A DNA stretch of 64,000 nucleotides. It comes from Flavobacteriales bacterium (GTDB lineage: Bacteria; Bacteroidota; Bacteroidia; Flavobacteriales_D; Crocinitomicaceae). The stretch lies in the NCBI GenBank assembly GCA_947449575.1, contig CANFRV010000009.1, forward strand, positions 1-64,000, given 5' to 3'. The notes beneath the pieces were generated by a model. That model was not told the DNA's origin and made no database searches. It saw only the letters and a list, made by a program, of their open reading frames with translations. Shown in pieces: positions 26,819-35,336 of this stretch. Position 1 is the stretch's first letter. The number at the start of each line of letters is the position of its first letter. The position numbers were made by a program, and so were the translations under genes.

Positions 26819-28081
26819 TTATTTCTTCTCATTATCAATCTCGTTATCTCTAAAAGCCGAAGGCAATAAATCTGGAAGCACTTTTAGTACAAGAGGCAAT
26901 AAAAGAGCTCCACCAGGTAACATGAAGATCGCTAAGGCTGGCATTGATTTAACTATGTCCATAAATTGGGTTTTTACAATTTCCTTTTCTTCTTTTGACA
27001 ATTCTTTCATTGTTGATTTCTTAATAAGTGAAACCAACTCTTTACTTTGTTTTAGTTCAGTTGCTAATTTATCTTTATTCCTGCCAAGTACTTTTATCCA
27101 GCGTCTCGAAAAACTACTAAACATTTTTTCATACGAGGATGAAGTTTTTAAAAAAGAAACTTTCTGATTGTTATTAAGCACAAATGACCCAACCATCACA
27201 AGAGTTTCATCTAACTCTTTTTCAGGTATTTTTAAAAATTCACAAAAACTAGTGAGAAATAATTTTTCTTCAGGTACCGATTCTAAATTAGCCAAGATAG
27301 TTAACGCAGAAACATCCAAAATAAATCGTTTAAATAACCAATTTCTCTGAATCGAAGGAGATAAATCGTCTACGGTTGCTCCTGTTTTTAGCTGCTTTAT
27401 CATTAAATCTCTCTTTTTTTCAGGCAAATTAGCTGAAGCTAAAAAGATGTCAAACATTGCTTGTTCCTTTTCTTCAACAACTCCATCCGAAAAAGCAGAA
27501 ATTGTAATCGCGGTCAAGGAATTCATGGCTAATTCAGAATAATTCGAAAAATCCCCTCTTTTTTTACCTTTTAAATTATCATAAAAAAGAATAACATCAA
27601 GATAAACAAAAACGTTACTCAAATAATTAACCCATAGTTTATTATCGAGCAATTTCATTTTTATTTCTAATCTCTTTACAAGTATATTTTCTAACTTTTC
27701 AACGTTTGACTCTTTTAAGAAAAAGGTGAAAATTTTAGTAATGGAATATGAATTATGTTTTCCGTAAAATGAAAGTAATGAATTGATAAAATCTTCTTTT
27801 ATATTATTTAAATCTTCATTTTTCAGCAAAAAAACTAGTAAATGTGACTCAAAAAGTAACATTTTAAGATTTTCTTCAACGGTCCATTTAGATGTATCTA
27901 GGTTTTTAGCGAAAATTAACGAATTTGGGTATCCAAAAATAATTCCTGTATGTCCAAAAGTAAGATGTAAAAAATGCTCAATTCCTAACTCTTCTGGACG
28001 GTTAACTTCCAGCTGAATTACTTGTTTGTCGACTAAATCAAAATATTTATTTATCCACCCTGCTGATCCTGGTTGAATCAT
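26819..28081 (-). CDS. LETM1-related protein with TerB-like region
   Basis: About 420 residues, mostly alpha-helical. The C-terminus (about 365-410 of the mature frame) has LSKEEKEIVKTQFMDIVKSMP followed by a hydrophobic PGGALLLPLVLKVLPDLLPSAF segment, the hallmark of the LETM1 ribosome-binding-like domain of mitochondrial ion-exchange proteins. The middle (about 190-270) resembles TerB-like helical domains (ISAFSDGVVEEKEQAMFDIF). Bacterial relatives have been called LETM1-related biofilm-associated proteins. I chose the ATG at 28081 (MIQPGSAGWINKYF) over one at 28132, since it follows a TACTTTTG box. The biochemical function is unknown. Confidence 0.75.
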   Translation of the reverse strand: MIQPGSAGWINKYFDLVDKQVIQLEVNRPEELGIEHFLHLTFGHTGIIFGYPNSLIFAKNLDTSKWTVEENLKMLLFESHLLVFLLKNEDLNNIKEDFINSLLSFYGKHNSYSITKIFTFFLKESNVEKLENILVKRLEIKMKLLDNKLWVNYLSNVFVYLDVILFYDNLKGKKRGDFSNYSELAMNSLTAITISAFSDGVVEEKEQAMFDIFLASANLPEKKRDLMIKQLKTGATVDDLSPSIQRNWLFKRFILDVSALTILANLESVPEEKLFLTSFCEFLKIPEKELDETLVMVGSFVLNNNQKVSFLKTSSSYEKMFSSFSRRWIKVLGRNKDKLATELKQSKELVSLIKKSTMKELSKEEKEIVKTQFMDIVKSMPALAIFMLPGGALLLPLVLKVLPDLLPSAFRDNEIDNEKK

Positions 28082-28100
28082 CTTTTTCCTGTTTTTTGAA

Positions 28101-28108
28101 CAAAAGTA
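28101..28108 (-). promoter_or_regulatory. Candidate -7 box of the LETM1-like gene
   Basis: The minus strand reads TACTTTTG, a TAnnTTTG match, 19 nt before the ATG at 28081. This supports the shorter start. Confidence 0.4.
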
Positions 28109-28153
28109 CAAATAGATTGGATTCAAAAACAAAAATAGCTGAATGATATTTTT

Positions 28154-30721
28154 TTATAATTTACCCGCGACAAAAAAAGCTTTTGTTTTATTAAATAAAT
28201 TACCCCCATTTACTTCAAACGCTTCGAAAAAACAAACGTAAGCACCTATTTCAGCTTTAAAATTCGTGTCCGCAAGGCCGTCCCATGTAAAAGTTCCTTC
28301 TGCAGCCAACAATTCATTTTTAAAAACAGTGTTTACCAATCTCCCTTGATCATCAAAAATGGTGAAGGTTCCCAACATACCCGGCTTATTCATTTTGTAT
28401 TTTACAATTAATACATCTTCAAAACCGTCATTATCTGGCGAAATGGTTTTACTAATAAAATCAAAATTTCCGTTTGATTCACTCTCAAACATTTGCGAAT
28501 TTTTACGTCCTGGTGTTGCAAATTGAACAGACTCAGCAGCTGTATGCCAATTATTTTCAGAATTCGAATAACCGTTTGGATCAATCCTTTCTAACGATTT
28601 ACCTTTTGAATTTTCTAGTAATTTGAATTGCCATTTTTCCACATAAGACACTTTGTCAATTATCGTATCTTCATATAGCAGGTATACAGAACCCGAATCA
28701 ATGTTGTAATTTGGTAAATCACTTTGAATTAACCTCCCAGCAACAGTAGAAAAATAATTGTTTTTTAGAAAAAGTGTATCCTCTGTAATAGCCATAATCT
28801 CTCCTGCTTTCAAATTTTTGCTGGTTTCTATCCATTTAATATTTGAAACAATTCCATTTTGATAATTCCCAAAACTAAAATTAGATAAATTGATTGTTTT
28901 ATCTGATCTATTTAAAATTTCAATGAAATCGGAACCTCCTGTAATTGGATCGAAAAGAATCTCATTGATAATAATATCTCCCGCAATTGGGGTTTCAGGG
29001 AGTGAAAATTTACCCGTTAAATTCGTCGTATTCAAAGAGCAGTCAGAAACCGTATTCAATAGTATTTCATATTCCTTACTCTTTGTAAAAGTTTCGTTGA
29101 ATTGAATCGTCATATTTTGAGGAAATAGACTGGAAATGAGTGCATTTTGAATCGTTAAATCAGGAGAAAAAAGGAATGAATTGGAAAGAGAAGCGGAATC
29201 CATTCCTTCATTAAACGTAATTTCTAATGTATTTGGAAAAAAAGCTAAAAGTTCCAATAGTTGAGGGTTTTTACTGTCAGGTGTGCTGTCATTAACTGAA
29301 TTGACTAGAGCAGGTGTGCCGCCAATGATGGCGTTGCTTGCTGTCCAATTAGATTCTGAAGAGCAAAGCAAATGTATATTTTTTCTTTCGATTGCATATC
29401 CCCCATCCTGCTTTAAATCATCTTTGTACCAACTGTCCGTATACGCTATTTTGTCCACCACTTTTCCTTCATTATTCTTTAACACAATATTATCCCCGGC
29501 ATTATTTAAACTTGGAAATGACGTGACTCCAACCCCATTTGAATACTCAACTAATGAAGAAACGGAACACAAAATGAGATATTCTCCCGGCCTTAGCCAT
29601 TTTTCCTGTATCGTCCCGTCTGCTGAGGAATCTCCAATCTTCCATCCCAACACATTAAAATACTTATCACTTCTATTGTAGATTTCAATATATTCAATTT
29701 CTGGTAAACCTTGCACTGGTGTTGGATCTGCCATAAATTCAGTCAAAATCACATCTCCCAAGTTAACATTTTCGGCGACCATGTATGTAAAAAAAAGCAC
29801 TTGTTCTGGGGATATGTTTCCAGCTAAATCACTAACATTTAAGGACGTAATTGAATACGTTTGTCCATTCAAAAAATTCTCCCCTAAGAAAAGATGAACT
29901 AATTTAGGATTGATACTATCTTGTAAAATGGATGTTACTTCGATGGTTGGAGTGCAAAAATAATTCCCAATTAATTGAGCAGAAACACTATCAAGTACCT
30001 CATCAAAAAGTACATCGATTTTATTCTGATCGATAACGTTTACAGAAATTGCGGTAGGTGCAACATGATCAACAAGTATATCTCCGAAATAAAAATTATC
30101 AAAATAAAATTTATTCGAATTACTCAAGGTATATGTTGCAATGATCCCTGATGCACCTCCAATAATGGCGGTATTATCTACTCCAGAGCTACTTGAATTA
30201 TAATTTTCTCCCCCGTTGGAATCAACGAATAAGGTCCAGTTTCCAAAATTATCCCGGATCACTTTTACACCAAGGGCAAAACTATTCGCGATTTGTCCAG
30301 GAATTCCTGAGCAAATTTCAGTGCTGATTCCCCCTAACTGCTTACATAATCGAATAGCGTCTAAAGATCCTGCTTCGCCAAATTGTAAATAAAATCCATC
30401 GGGATTAATCATTAAATCGTTACTAGTAGACGTTAAGAAAACTTTTGCAAAATTATTAGCAGAGGGTGAAAATGTCATTTTAATCCAAAAGTGCCATTCT
30501 TTTGTGCCTAGAGAGCTCAATTCATTAGACGTTGTTAAAAATGAAGTTCCAACAACACTGGATGTCAATTGAAGCTGTTGAGCCGCATTGATACTAAAAT
30601 CTAAATCCGTTCCAGACCAAGCAGGATTGTTCGTAAAATCTCCATCCGTGAATTGTTCAATTACTTGAGATCTGCATAGGAAAATGGGTAAAAAGAGGGT
30701 AATCAAGAAAAAACATCTCAT
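28154..30721 (-). CDS. Large secreted lamin-tail-domain surface protein
   Basis: An 855-residue protein with a signal peptide (1-18). A concanavalin-like beta region follows (about 20-215), then Ig-like stretches (about 220-315, 490-580). There are two lamin-tail domains, one starting GDVILTEFMADPTPVQG (about 323-450) and one starting AGDIIINEILFDPITGG (about 583-700). The C-terminal module (about 760-855) has SPDNDGFEDVL and FTWDGLADTNF, typical of FlgD-like/gliding-associated C-terminal domains. It is likely exported, perhaps by type IX secretion, and may bind nucleic acid or polysaccharide. Its ligand is unknown. Confidence 0.82.
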   Translation of the reverse strand: MRCFFLITLFLPIFLCRSQVIEQFTDGDFTNNPAWSGTDLDFSINAAQQLQLTSSVVGTSFLTTSNELSSLGTKEWHFWIKMTFSPSANNFAKVFLTSTSNDLMINPDGFYLQFGEAGSLDAIRLCKQLGGISTEICSGIPGQIANSFALGVKVIRDNFGNWTLFVDSNGGENYNSSSSGVDNTAIIGGASGIIATYTLSNSNKFYFDNFYFGDILVDHVAPTAISVNVIDQNKIDVLFDEVLDSVSAQLIGNYFCTPTIEVTSILQDSINPKLVHLFLGENFLNGQTYSITSLNVSDLAGNISPEQVLFFTYMVAENVNLGDVILTEFMADPTPVQGLPEIEYIEIYNRSDKYFNVLGWKIGDSSADGTIQEKWLRPGEYLILCSVSSLVEYSNGVGVTSFPSLNNAGDNIVLKNNEGKVVDKIAYTDSWYKDDLKQDGGYAIERKNIHLLCSSESNWTASNAIIGGTPALVNSVNDSTPDSKNPQLLELLAFFPNTLEITFNEGMDSASLSNSFLFSPDLTIQNALISSLFPQNMTIQFNETFTKSKEYEILLNTVSDCSLNTTNLTGKFSLPETPIAGDIIINEILFDPITGGSDFIEILNRSDKTINLSNFSFGNYQNGIVSNIKWIETSKNLKAGEIMAITEDTLFLKNNYFSTVAGRLIQSDLPNYNIDSGSVYLLYEDTIIDKVSYVEKWQFKLLENSKGKSLERIDPNGYSNSENNWHTAAESVQFATPGRKNSQMFESESNGNFDFISKTISPDNDGFEDVLIVKYKMNKPGMLGTFTIFDDQGRLVNTVFKNELLAAEGTFTWDGLADTNFKAEIGAYVCFFEAFEVNGGNLFNKTKAFFVAGKL

Positions 30722-30737
30722 ACTTATAATTTTGTCG

Positions 30738-30745
30738 CAAATATA
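30738..30745 (-). promoter_or_regulatory. Candidate -7 box of the lamin-tail gene
   Basis: The minus strand reads TATATTTG, a TAnnTTTG match, 16 nt before the ATG at 30721. It is followed upstream by the palindrome at 30755-30766. Confidence 0.4.
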
Positions 30746-30754
30746 CTATAATTA

Positions 30755-30766
30755 TAGTTGCAACTA
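30755..30766. promoter_or_regulatory. 12-bp perfect palindrome TAGTTGCAACTA
   Basis: A perfect palindrome 10 nt upstream of the -7 box of the lamin-tail gene. It is placed where a repressor or activator would overlap the promoter. There is no second copy to support it. Confidence 0.3.
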
Positions 30767-31022
30767 AATTAATTATGAACTATTTCATTTTACCAAATAA
30801 GAAACCCAAAACAAAAGAAAATATATCGCACGTCATCATCGCATGAATCTTCCCAAAATAAGAAGGAAAAAGATGGAAAATGACGACTATCGCACTTGTA
30901 CTGCAAAATTGATTAGATTTGACAGTAAGATCGGTGCTAAATAAAAAATTTAAAAATCCGAGGGAAAGTTAAAATATCGACTAAAAATACATTAATTTCG
31001 TATAAATTATAAATAATCGATT
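30767..31022. other. Spacer between divergent lamin-tail and asd genes
   Basis: AT-rich, no ORF or RNA gene I can support. A weak -7-like TAATTTCG lies near 31000, upstream of asd. Confidence 0.35.
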
Positions 31023-32021
31023 ATGAAAGTTGCTGTTGTTGGTGCTACAGGTATGGTTGGAAATGTCCTTCTACAAGTTTTACGTGAACAAAATTTTCCT
31101 ATTACAGAATTAATACCAGTTGCTTCTGAAAAATCAGTGGGAAAGCAAATTGAATATAATGGTGTTGAATATCCAGTTGTTAGTCTTGAAACAGCAGTTT
31201 CTATGAAACCGGATGTAGCTATTTTTTCTGCTGGGGGAGAAACCTCCTTACTTTGGGCTCCAAAATTTGCTGAAGTGGGTACAACGGTCATTGATAATTC
31301 TTCAGCGTGGAGAATGGATCCAACAAAAAAACTAATTATTCCAGAGATTAATGGAGATTTATTAACACCTGCAGACAAAATAATTGCGAACCCAAATTGT
31401 AGCACAGTTCAGTTGCTTTTGGCGCTTGCCCCTTTACATAAAAAATACAAAATTAAACGAGTGGTTGTTTCTACCTATCAATCCATTACAGGGACTGGGG
31501 TTAAAGCAGTTGAACAAATGGAAAATGAGCGAAATGGAATTCAAGGTGAAATGGCCTACGCTTATCCAATTGACAAAAATTGTATTCCACATTGCGACAG
31601 TTTTGAAGATAATGGCTATACAAAGGAAGAAATGAAATTAACGAATGAAACAAAAAAAATTCTTGACCCAACTATTCATGTAACAGCTACTGCAGTTAGA
31701 GTTCCTGTTGTCGGGGGCCATTCTGAAGCCGTAAATGTTGAATTTGAAATTGATTTTGATCTAGCAGACATTCGGAAAATATTACACGATACAGAAGGAA
31801 TTACATTGAAAGATGATCCCACTACGAACAATTATCCAATGGCAAAATATGCAGAAGGAAAAGATGATGTTTTTGTAGGAAGAATACGTCGCGATGAATC
31901 TCAGCCAAACTCACTCAACATGTGGATAGTTGCTGATAACTTAAGAAAAGGAGCGGCGACTAATGCTGTTCAAATTGGAAAATTACTGATTAAAAAAGGT
32001 ATATTGTCTGTTACTGCTTAG
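31023..32021 (+). CDS. asd: Aspartate-semialdehyde dehydrogenase
   Basis: Reduces aspartyl phosphate to aspartate semialdehyde with NADPH, the branch point to lysine/diaminopimelate, threonine and methionine. The 332-residue protein has the cofactor motif GATGMVGN (7-14), the active-site cysteine Cys126 in NPNCSTVQ and the substrate histidine in VVGGHSEAVN. A perfect 12-bp stem follows the stop codon. Its neighbours on both sides are on the other strand, so it is a single-gene unit. Confidence 0.96.
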   Translation: MKVAVVGATGMVGNVLLQVLREQNFPITELIPVASEKSVGKQIEYNGVEYPVVSLETAVSMKPDVAIFSAGGETSLLWAPKFAEVGTTVIDNSSAWRMDPTKKLIIPEINGDLLTPADKIIANPNCSTVQLLLALAPLHKKYKIKRVVVSTYQSITGTGVKAVEQMENERNGIQGEMAYAYPIDKNCIPHCDSFEDNGYTKEEMKLTNETKKILDPTIHVTATAVRVPVVGGHSEAVNVEFEIDFDLADIRKILHDTEGITLKDDPTTNNYPMAKYAEGKDDVFVGRIRRDESQPNSLNMWIVADNLRKGAATNAVQIGKLLIKKGILSVTA

Positions 32022-32042
32022 TGGCAAAGAAATAGATATTTG

Positions 32043-32079
32043 GGATTATTATCGGGAGAAAATCTTTCGATAATAATCC
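32043..32079. terminator. Hairpin downstream of asd
   Basis: GGATTATTATCG (32043-32054) and CGATAATAATCC (32068-32079) form a perfect 12-bp stem with a 13-nt loop, between the convergent asd and SUFU genes. There is no strong T-run on either side, so it may act as a bidirectional or processing hairpin. Confidence 0.5.
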
Positions 32080-32087
32080 TGATTACT

Positions 32088-32708
32088 TTAACGATTTATA
32101 AAACTCCACTTTCGACTTAACACCGTACATCTATAATCATCTAATTTCTCCGTAACTCCGTTGATTTCTAACTTTTTTATCAATTTCTGAGTGCCCTTTC
32201 CTTGTTTGTAATCCATTTCATCTTCAAAAATTGGAATAATCGCTAAAAAATAGACTGTCTTCTCAGCCATTTCCATAGGAAGTAACTCTTCCTTCAATAA
32301 CATTGGATTGTTTAAGAAAAAATGATTTGATTTCATCGTTGAAGATAAATTTTGAAATGGATTTCCGCAAGCCATTGTGTGACCAGGTCCAAACCATGAA
32401 TTTTTTTCTTTTACATGTCTAACCATTCTCTGCATCCAATAATACACCCAATTCATCGTTGGATTCTCTAGCGCATCTAAATCCCAATAACTAGGTAAAC
32501 AAAAATAAATTTCATTGTACTCCCTCCCTTTTTCCGGATCTGGAACTGACATAAAAAAATCACTTAGTCCATTGGTCATTAATAAATTAATTGGAGGATT
32601 GGCATTAATATGTATTCGAAGTAAAGGAATTTCTCCTTCCAGCACATTCACATCTGCTACATTTAATGCTCCAAAACGATCTATTAATCTCTCTTTTACT
32701 TCTGACAT
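32088..32708 (-). CDS. Suppressor-of-fused (SUFU) domain protein
   Basis: A 206-residue protein consisting of a bacterial SUFU-like domain. Recognisable pieces are MSVPDPEKGREYNEIYFCLPSYWDL (about 53-77), a tryptophan-rich middle (NWVYYWMQRMVRHVKEK) and GPGHTMACGNPF (about 107-118). Bacterial SUFU proteins are often immunity-like partners in toxin loci, but no toxin gene is visible here. It starts only 3 nt after the DUF2911 gene ends, so the two form an operon. The function is unknown. Confidence 0.8.
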   Translation of the reverse strand: MSEVKERLIDRFGALNVADVNVLEGEIPLLRIHINANPPINLLMTNGLSDFFMSVPDPEKGREYNEIYFCLPSYWDLDALENPTMNWVYYWMQRMVRHVKEKNSWFGPGHTMACGNPFQNLSSTMKSNHFFLNNPMLLKEELLPMEMAEKTVYFLAIIPIFEDEMDYKQGKGTQKLIKKLEINGVTEKLDDYRCTVLSRKWSFINR

Positions 32709-32711
32709 TAC

Positions 32712-33560
32712 TTATTTTTTACCCCACTCTTCAATAGACATTTTATTCATGTCGACATAGTGCTGATCTTTCTCTTTTTCAGCAGCGATCATAGATTTAC
32801 GTGCTGTTTCAATAGCTCCCTTTTTATCTCCTAAATCAGCTTGAATTAATGCTTTTAATCGAAGCATCCAATACGCATCATCCCCTTTTAGTTCAACCGC
32901 TTTTGTTGCCCAAATCAATGCTTGTTTTACATCTTTTTTCTCCGTAAAATAGTAATTGGCTGAAGCATAATAATCATTAGCTGATGGCCCTTCCATCACT
33001 TTTTTAATATTCGACATCACTTTTTCTCCAGTAGGTACTTTAAAATTTACCGAAGCAATCGTTTTATCCCACGTAAAATTCAAATTGGCAGATTCTGATT
33101 TCAAATCATCAATAGAAATAGAAAAAGTTTCAACTACGCTTGTCAGTGCAGATACTTTTGCTTTCGTTTTTAAAATTACTTTATTGTTATCCCACACATC
33201 AGGCGTGCCCCAATTGGTTGCATCCCCGTAAAATAAAATTTCCCACGCCTCTTTACCAGGTCTGGTGAAAACCGCGTAGGTTCCTGCTGCTAATGTGTCA
33301 CTTCCAAAAATTATGTTATCACTCGTTGTAAATTTTGTGTTTTCATTCGCACCCGTTCTCCAAATAGAATCCATCGGAACAACATCGCCAAAAACGACAC
33401 GCTCATTTTTACTAGGGCGAGAATATTCTATTTTTATATCTGTTAATCCGATTCTTTGCTCAATTTTAGAAAATGGGCTTTTTCTTGGCGTTTGCAGTTG
33501 AGCAGAAACATTTACAAATGTTAGCACAGATACTGCGAATATTGAAAGTATTTTTTTCAT
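32712..33560 (-). CDS. DUF2911 family exported protein
   Basis: A 282-residue protein with a signal peptide (1-20, ending NVSAQ). The DUF2911 domain (about 25-185) is marked by IEYSRPSKNERVVFGDVVPMDSIWRTGANENT and FGSDTLAAGTYAVFTRPG. The C-terminal part (about 190-275) is helical and TPR-like (ALIWATKAVELKGDDAYWMLRLKAL). The family is common in Bacteroidota and has no assigned activity. It is the first gene of a two-gene unit with the SUFU protein. Confidence 0.85.
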   Translation of the reverse strand: MKKILSIFAVSVLTFVNVSAQLQTPRKSPFSKIEQRIGLTDIKIEYSRPSKNERVVFGDVVPMDSIWRTGANENTKFTTSDNIIFGSDTLAAGTYAVFTRPGKEAWEILFYGDATNWGTPDVWDNNKVILKTKAKVSALTSVVETFSISIDDLKSESANLNFTWDKTIASVNFKVPTGEKVMSNIKKVMEGPSANDYYASANYYFTEKKDVKQALIWATKAVELKGDDAYWMLRLKALIQADLGDKKGAIETARKSMIAAEKEKDQHYVDMNKMSIEEWGKK

Positions 33561-33633
33561 TTTAAATAGTAATTAATTTTTTATTGATGCCTAAAATTAA
33601 TAAATAAATAGGAAGAGACTCACTATTTAATCA

Positions 33634-34101
33634 TTAAAGTACTAACACTTGTAATGCATTCCAAAATTCTTGAGAAGAAACAAAACAACCTTTTTCAAAT
33701 AATTCATGCATTTCTTCCTCTCTGGAAATAGAATACTCCTTCTCACTTTTAAAAATTGATAAATCTTCGGGCGATTTTGAAAGTGCTTCATGAATAGTTT
33801 CAGGGGTTGATAAATCTGAAAGACCCTTTTTTTTGTTTAATGAAATTAATTCCATTCGCTCCGGCAAGCAGCGAAAAATCATGCATGCATCTGGACTTCT
33901 AAACTCGATAAATTCTATTTTTTCATACACTTTGTGCAATACAGTATCTGAAAATAATTCAACCAAAGTTGTCGCTTTTCCGATGTCCGACTGATTCATT
34001 GCAAGCCATTCTTCATTTTTAACTCCATTGGTGATAAGGAAATGCTTAAAATCTTCGTCAAAGATCTCCATTTCCTGCTTGGTTAAAATTCTATATTTCA
34101 T
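33634..34101 (-). CDS. Conserved hypothetical protein, probably DUF6495
   Basis: A 155-residue cytoplasmic protein without signal or membrane segments. Its start, MKYRILTKQEMEIFDEDFKHFLITNGV, looks like a small flavobacterial family that I recall as DUF6495; this name is from memory and uncertain. A CMIFRCLPERMELISL stretch suggests an alpha/beta fold. It is a single gene downstream of a self-complementary intergenic repeat. No function can be given. Confidence 0.65.
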   Translation of the reverse strand: MKYRILTKQEMEIFDEDFKHFLITNGVKNEEWLAMNQSDIGKATTLVELFSDTVLHKVYEKIEFIEFRSPDACMIFRCLPERMELISLNKKKGLSDLSTPETIHEALSKSPEDLSIFKSEKEYSISREEEMHELFEKGCFVSSQEFWNALQVLVL

Positions 34102-34115
34102 AGAGTAAAATTACT

Positions 34116-34188
34116 GATTTTTGATGTTGAATCTGAAAATATAGATGAAAATATATCATGAATGATCCAATGTCAAAGATCAAAAATC
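34116..34188. repeat. Intergenic inverted repeat between hypothetical gene and fbp
   Basis: GATTTTTGAT (34116-34125) pairs perfectly with ATCAAAAATC (34179-34188). The inner sequence continues imperfectly with GTTGAATC against GATCCAATGTC. Its style matches the repeats at 2797 and 35253. Confidence 0.5.
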
Positions 34189-34200
34189 AAAATTCTACCT

Positions 34201-34208
34201 TATATTTG
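34201..34208 (+). promoter_or_regulatory. Candidate -7 box of fbp
   Basis: TATATTTG matches TAnnTTTG and lies 17 nt before the fbp ATG. There is no TTG at the right spacing. Confidence 0.4.
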
Positions 34209-34225
34209 TATAAAAATCAAATACT

Positions 34226-35248
34226 ATGTCAAAAGTTATCACCCTAGGCGAATTTATAATGAAACGTGAGCACGAATTTGATGGTGCTACAGGAGAATTA
34301 ACGCGCCTTTTAAACGACATTTCAGTTGCTTCAAAAATTGTTGCGAGAGATGTTCGAAGAGCAGGTTTAGTGGACGCTATTCAAGGTGCTCAAGGTGAAG
34401 TAAACGTTCAGGGTGAAGATCAACAAAAATTGGATGTTGTCGCTGATAACCAATTTATTAAGATGTTTGAAGCTGGAGGTGAAGTGTGTGGAATTGCATC
34501 TGAAGAAAACGATGACTTCGTTGCTTTTACAAGTGATGCTTCTAAACATGGTAAATATGTCGTTTTATTTGATCCATTGGATGGTTCTTCAAACATTGAT
34601 GTAAACGTTTCTATTGGTACTATTTTTTCAATTTACAAAAGAGTAAGTCAAAGAGATAAATTAGCAACGGAGGCAGATATGCTTCAAAACGGCGACGCGC
34701 AAGTTGCTGCTGGGTATGTATTATATGGTTCTTCTACCATGTTGGTGTATTCAACAGGGTCAGGAGTAAATGGATTTACATTAGACCCTTCAATTGGTGA
34801 ATATTGCCTATCTCATCCAAACATGAAAATGCCAGAAATTGGTAGACAATATGCAATGAACGAAGGAAACATCAAAGTAGCAGAAAAAGGAATTCAAGAG
34901 TATATTTCGTATTGTCAAGATACTGATGCAGCTACAAATCGTCCTTATTCTGGAAGATACATCGGTTCATTGGTTGCAGATTTTCATAGAAGTTTGATCA
35001 AAGGAGGAATTTATATTTATCCAGATACACCTTCTCATCCAGAAGGAAGATTGCGTTTGATCTATGAATGTAATCCATTGGCTTTCATCGCGGAACAAGC
35101 AGGTGGATTAGCTACCACAGGAAGAAAAAGAGTGTTAGATATTCAACCCGAAAAACTTCATCAACGAATTCCTTTTATCATTGGTTCTAAATTAATGGTA
35201 GAAAGAGTAGTGCAGTTGATTGAGGCGGCAAGTTCAGTTGAGAAATAA
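34226..35248 (+). CDS. fbp: Fructose-1,6-bisphosphatase, class I
   Basis: Removes the 1-phosphate of fructose 1,6-bisphosphate in gluconeogenesis. The 340-residue length is normal for class I. The metal/phosphate motif [23 protein letters not shown] (about 113-135) is intact, and the C-terminal [20 protein letters not shown] motif that binds metal and substrate is present. The promoter box 17 nt upstream supports the start. A degenerate inverted repeat and mfd follow. Confidence 0.96.
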   Translation: MSKVITLGEFIMKREHEFDGATGELTRLLNDISVASKIVARDVRRAGLVDAIQGAQGEVNVQGEDQQKLDVVADNQFIKMFEAGGEVCGIASEENDDFVAFTSDASKHGKYVVLFDPLDGSSNIDVNVSIGTIFSIYKRVSQRDKLATEADMLQNGDAQVAAGYVLYGSSTMLVYSTGSGVNGFTLDPSIGEYCLSHPNMKMPEIGRQYAMNEGNIKVAEKGIQEYISYCQDTDAATNRPYSGRYIGSLVADFHRSLIKGGIYIYPDTPSHPEGRLRLIYECNPLAFIAEQAGGLATTGRKRVLDIQPEKLHQRIPFIIGSKLMVERVVQLIEAASSVEK

Positions 35249-35252
35249 AATT

Positions 35253-35330
35253 AGGTTGAAATTGAGGTTAAGTTTAATCACTCATCCTAACTGTCAATCT
35301 TAACCTCAATCTGAATCTCACTATCAACCT
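35253..35330. repeat. Two-stem degenerate inverted repeat between fbp and mfd
   Basis: The outer pair is AGGTTGA (35253-35259) with TCAACCT (35324-35330). The inner pair is GAGGTTAAG (35264-35272) with CTTAACCTC (35299-35307). The words GATTGA and GGTTAAG recur in the minus strand. A short T-run follows the outer arm, so it may end fbp transcription. Confidence 0.55.
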
Positions 35331-35336
35331 TTTCTA

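Noticed and set aside
29283-29681. 132-codon open frame antisense to the lamin-tail gene
   Set aside because: It lies wholly inside a well-supported gene and shows no motif.
31007-31405. 132-codon open frame antisense to asd
   Set aside because: asd is certain on the plus strand and the antisense product has no recognisable feature.
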